From NCBI GenBank assembly GCA_030430725.1, contig JAUIKP010000145.1:1-7561 (forward strand): a stretch of 7,561 nt of DNA, in the 5' to 3' direction. The notes below the pieces were generated by a model that saw only the letters and a program-made list of their open reading frames with translations, searched no databases and was not told the DNA's origin. Source of the stretch: Nitrospiria bacterium. Lineage in GTDB: Bacteria; Nitrospirota; Nitrospiria; Nitrospirales; UBA8639. Below are positions 6,128 to 7,561 of this stretch, piece after piece (the stretch's first letter is position 1; each line of letters starts with the position of its first letter). The position numbers and the translations under genes are program-made.

Positions 6128-6214
6128 TGGTGCCGAAGGCGGGATTTGAACCCGCACACCCCGGAGGGCGCTAGACCCTGAATCTAGTGCGTCTGCCAGT
6201 TCCGCCACTTCGGC
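6128..6214 (-). tRNA. tRNA-Leu, anticodon CAG
   Basis: A complete 87-base class II tRNA, counting the encoded CCA (plus strand 6128-6130). The acceptor stem GCCGAAG pairs with CTTCGGC and the discriminator base is A. The anticodon stem CTAGA/TCTAG encloses the loop TTCAGGG, which places anticodon CAG at plus 6178-6180 (reads CUG codons). A long variable arm (with CCC-TCC-GGG) marks the leucine/serine class. The T arm is GCGGG-TTCAAAT-CCCGC. A strong promoter lies just upstream. No repeat of its 3' end was seen elsewhere in the window, so there is no sign here of an element integrated at it. Confidence 0.97.
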
Positions 6215-6225
6215 ACGTGAGTGCG

Positions 6226-6254
6226 ATTATCATCTTTTATCGAAATGCGGTCAA
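6226..6254 (-). promoter_or_regulatory. Near-consensus sigma70 promoter of tRNA-Leu
   Basis: The minus strand reads TTGACC at 6254-6249 and GATAAT at 6231-6226 with 17 bases between, five of six matches at each hexamer. The tRNA 5' end (6214) lies 11 bases after the -10 box, which leaves only a few bases of 5' leader for processing. This is the best promoter match in the window. Confidence 0.65.
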
Positions 6255-6360
6255 GTTATTGTGGTTCCGTCGTTGAACTTCTTTCGTAGGAATCCCACCC
6301 GAGCCGTTCTTCTTAAAGGAGACATCAGTAGTTACAAGAAAGAAAGGCCTGTTCGTAAAG

Positions 6361-7561
6361 TTATCCCACGCTGGTAGGTTGGGGTGAAGGACCCAGAAGG
6401 GTTTCCAGAAAGGCTTGTGGCCAGCGGCCAGGAGAAGGTGTCGTCCCCGGTTCTCCAGGTAGCAGGTCGGAGGTGTCTCCACTAAGAATGATTCGCTCAC
6501 GAATGGTACCAGTGGCAGCAAGCAAAAGTGATGCAGGGATTCGTGGGGCTTCATCAATAACCAGTAAATCAAACGGGACTTTTCGGAAGAGCGGGTCGGT
6601 AAGGATGCGGCCCGGTGTGCAGGTCATGATACGTTTGTTTTGTGCGAAGGCTTGGCGGTTGGTGCCTTCTCCAGCGGACAGCATTTCCCGAATTTTTTTT
6701 GTGCCGCCCAATCGTTTGATTTCTTCTTTTAATTCATCGTATTCCGGTCGCAGGTTTTTAGGAACGGTCGCTTCGGGGATCAACTCTTTTATTCGTGTTT
6801 GTGCTACTTCGACTTCTTTCATGAGTCCAAGAATTTTGCCTTGGTAAATTTTCCGGTATTCGGCCAGGGTCTCGATGTTTTTGCCCGCCACCTGCATACT
6901 CATCCGTGTCCAAATGGGAAGGGCCTCATAGTCCCGGAGAGTTTTATCGATATTTTTGACTTTCCCTTGCCAGTCACTGAGCTGGGTGAGTAATCGCCAT
7001 TCCAGCAATTTTACTTCGTTCAGATCTTTTTGCTTGTCGCGTTTGTAGGCCAGAATTGGAGTCAGTTCCCTGAACCGGTCATATTTTTTTCGTAAGGAGA
7101 CTTTTTTGGCGTTGGCCTTGGCAAAAAAATGGGACATCTGTGCTTCAAAGCCAAAGTCCTGGAGAAGCATCCCCCCCGCATCTTTTACTACAGGTAGTTC
7201 ATACCGGCAGAGCAAACTTCGGTAGGGCAAGGCCGCCATTTTTAAGGCGTGTGCGATCGCACCAGTTAATTCATCAACTGTGTGATGATCCGGAGCCACT
7301 AAGAGAATTCGTTTATTTTTCCGAACCTGATCGACGATTAATGTGGTCAGCTTTGTCCAACGTGTTTGCCGTGTGTCTCCCCAGATAGTCGTCAGCACGG
7401 TGGTCGGGATGCTGTCTCTGGCCGCCGTTTGATTGGAGAGCGGTTCAGGGTCCAGCCAGGGCACTAATCGTTCGGCAGGTCCAAGTGTGAAGGAATCAGG
7501 TTTGCTGGCCATATCGGACAACCGTGTGGCTCCGGTTTCGAGGAAACCCGATGTGTCGGGA
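6361..7561 (-). CDS. Degenerate SF1 (UPF1/DNA2-like) helicase N-terminal-domain protein, 5' end outside window
   Basis: The minus-strand frame is open to the right edge, so the start may lie outside. Possible internal starts are TTG 7521 and ATG 7512. Residues below count from ATG 7512 (383 to the stop). The order of motifs fits the first RecA domain of DNA2/NAM7/UPF1-type helicases. These are a Q-motif-like SNQTAARDSI (26-35), a phosphate-loop position reading WGDTRQTRWT (44-53), motif Ia RILLVAPDHHTVDEL (68-82), a long charged coiled-coil insertion (about 130-280, like the UPF1 stalk), RIMTCTPGRI (294-303), motif II LLVIDEAPRI (316-325) and motif III RIILSGDTSDLLP (340-352). The Walker A core GKT is missing (TRW instead), and motif III has Asp where QLPP helicases have Gln. 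The protein ends 31 residues after motif III, so motifs IV-VI and the second RecA domain are absent. ATP use and unwinding are therefore doubtful. It may be a binding or regulatory relative, or a decaying gene; the clean frame argues against recent decay. Confidence 0.7.
   Translation of the reverse strand, partial: PDTSGFLETGATRLSDMASKPDSFTLGPAERLVPWLDPEPLSNQTAARDSIPTTVLTTIWGDTRQTRWTKLTTLIVDQVRKNKRILLVAPDHHTVDELTGAIAHALKMAALPYRSLLCRYELPVVKDAGGMLLQDFGFEAQMSHFFAKANAKKVSLRKKYDRFRELTPILAYKRDKQKDLNEVKLLEWRLLTQLSDWQGKVKNIDKTLRDYEALPIWTRMSMQVAGKNIETLAEYRKIYQGKILGLMKEVEVAQTRIKELIPEATVPKNLRPEYDELKEEIKRLGGTKKIREMLSAGEGTNRQAFAQNKRIMTCTPGRILTDPLFRKVPFDLLVIDEAPRIPASLLLAATGTIRERIILSGDTSDLLPGEPGTTPSPGRWPQAFLETLLGPSPQPTSVG

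Noticed and set aside
6128..6214. tRNA-Leu as an attachment site of an integrated element
   Set aside because: No integrase gene and no second copy of the tRNA 3' end occur in the window.
6237..6572. Minus-strand 111-residue frame overlapping the end of the helicase-like gene
   Set aside because: It is mostly an out-of-frame reading of the helicase-like gene; its tail runs into the tRNA promoter and shows no motif.

Overview
This is an ordinary-looking bacterial chromosomal segment of moderate GC content (judged by eye, not computed). The gene style, with compact coding, a CCA-encoding tRNA-Leu and a TlcC/NTT-like MFS carrier close to an SSF symporter, suggests a Nitrospira-type (Nitrospirota) or similar Gram-negative genome. 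That assignment is inference; no marker gene in the window settles it. I see no insertion sequence, CRISPR array, integrase or phage gene.

Layout. Bases 1-450 hold the 3' end of an unrecognised plus-strand gene. A gene-free leader of about 310 bases with several short hairpins follows. Next comes a plus-strand run of four genes. These are an MFS/NTT-like transporter (preferred start 761), an AIG2-type gamma-glutamylcyclotransferase-like enzyme (2170-2667), a small three-helix membrane protein (2661-3074, overlapping the enzyme gene by 7 bases) and a sodium:solute symporter of the SSF family (3126-5048). The last three are tightly packed and probably form one transcript; the transporter 104 bases upstream may belong to it as well. 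The theme is solute transport at the inner membrane with one small cytosolic enzyme. The substrates cannot be read from sequence.

From about 5050 onward the genes lie on the minus strand. They are a 59-residue gene with a strong Shine-Dalgarno site (5237-5416), a 102-residue exported protein with a signal peptide (5696-6004), a complete tRNA-Leu(CAG) with encoded CCA (6128-6214) behind a near-consensus promoter, and a gene that enters from the right edge (6361 to beyond 7561). The two transcription units therefore converge around 5050-5236.

The right-hand gene is the most unusual item. It aligns by eye with the first RecA-like domain of a UPF1/DNA2-like superfamily 1 helicase, including a long coiled-coil insertion and a DEA motif II. 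However, its Walker A loop lacks the GKT core, its motif III lacks the usual glutamine, and it stops before any second RecA domain. The second item of interest is the leader of the 59-residue gene, where an imperfect inverted repeat can pair with its Shine-Dalgarno site. I do not see a complete new multi-gene system; these are local observations.
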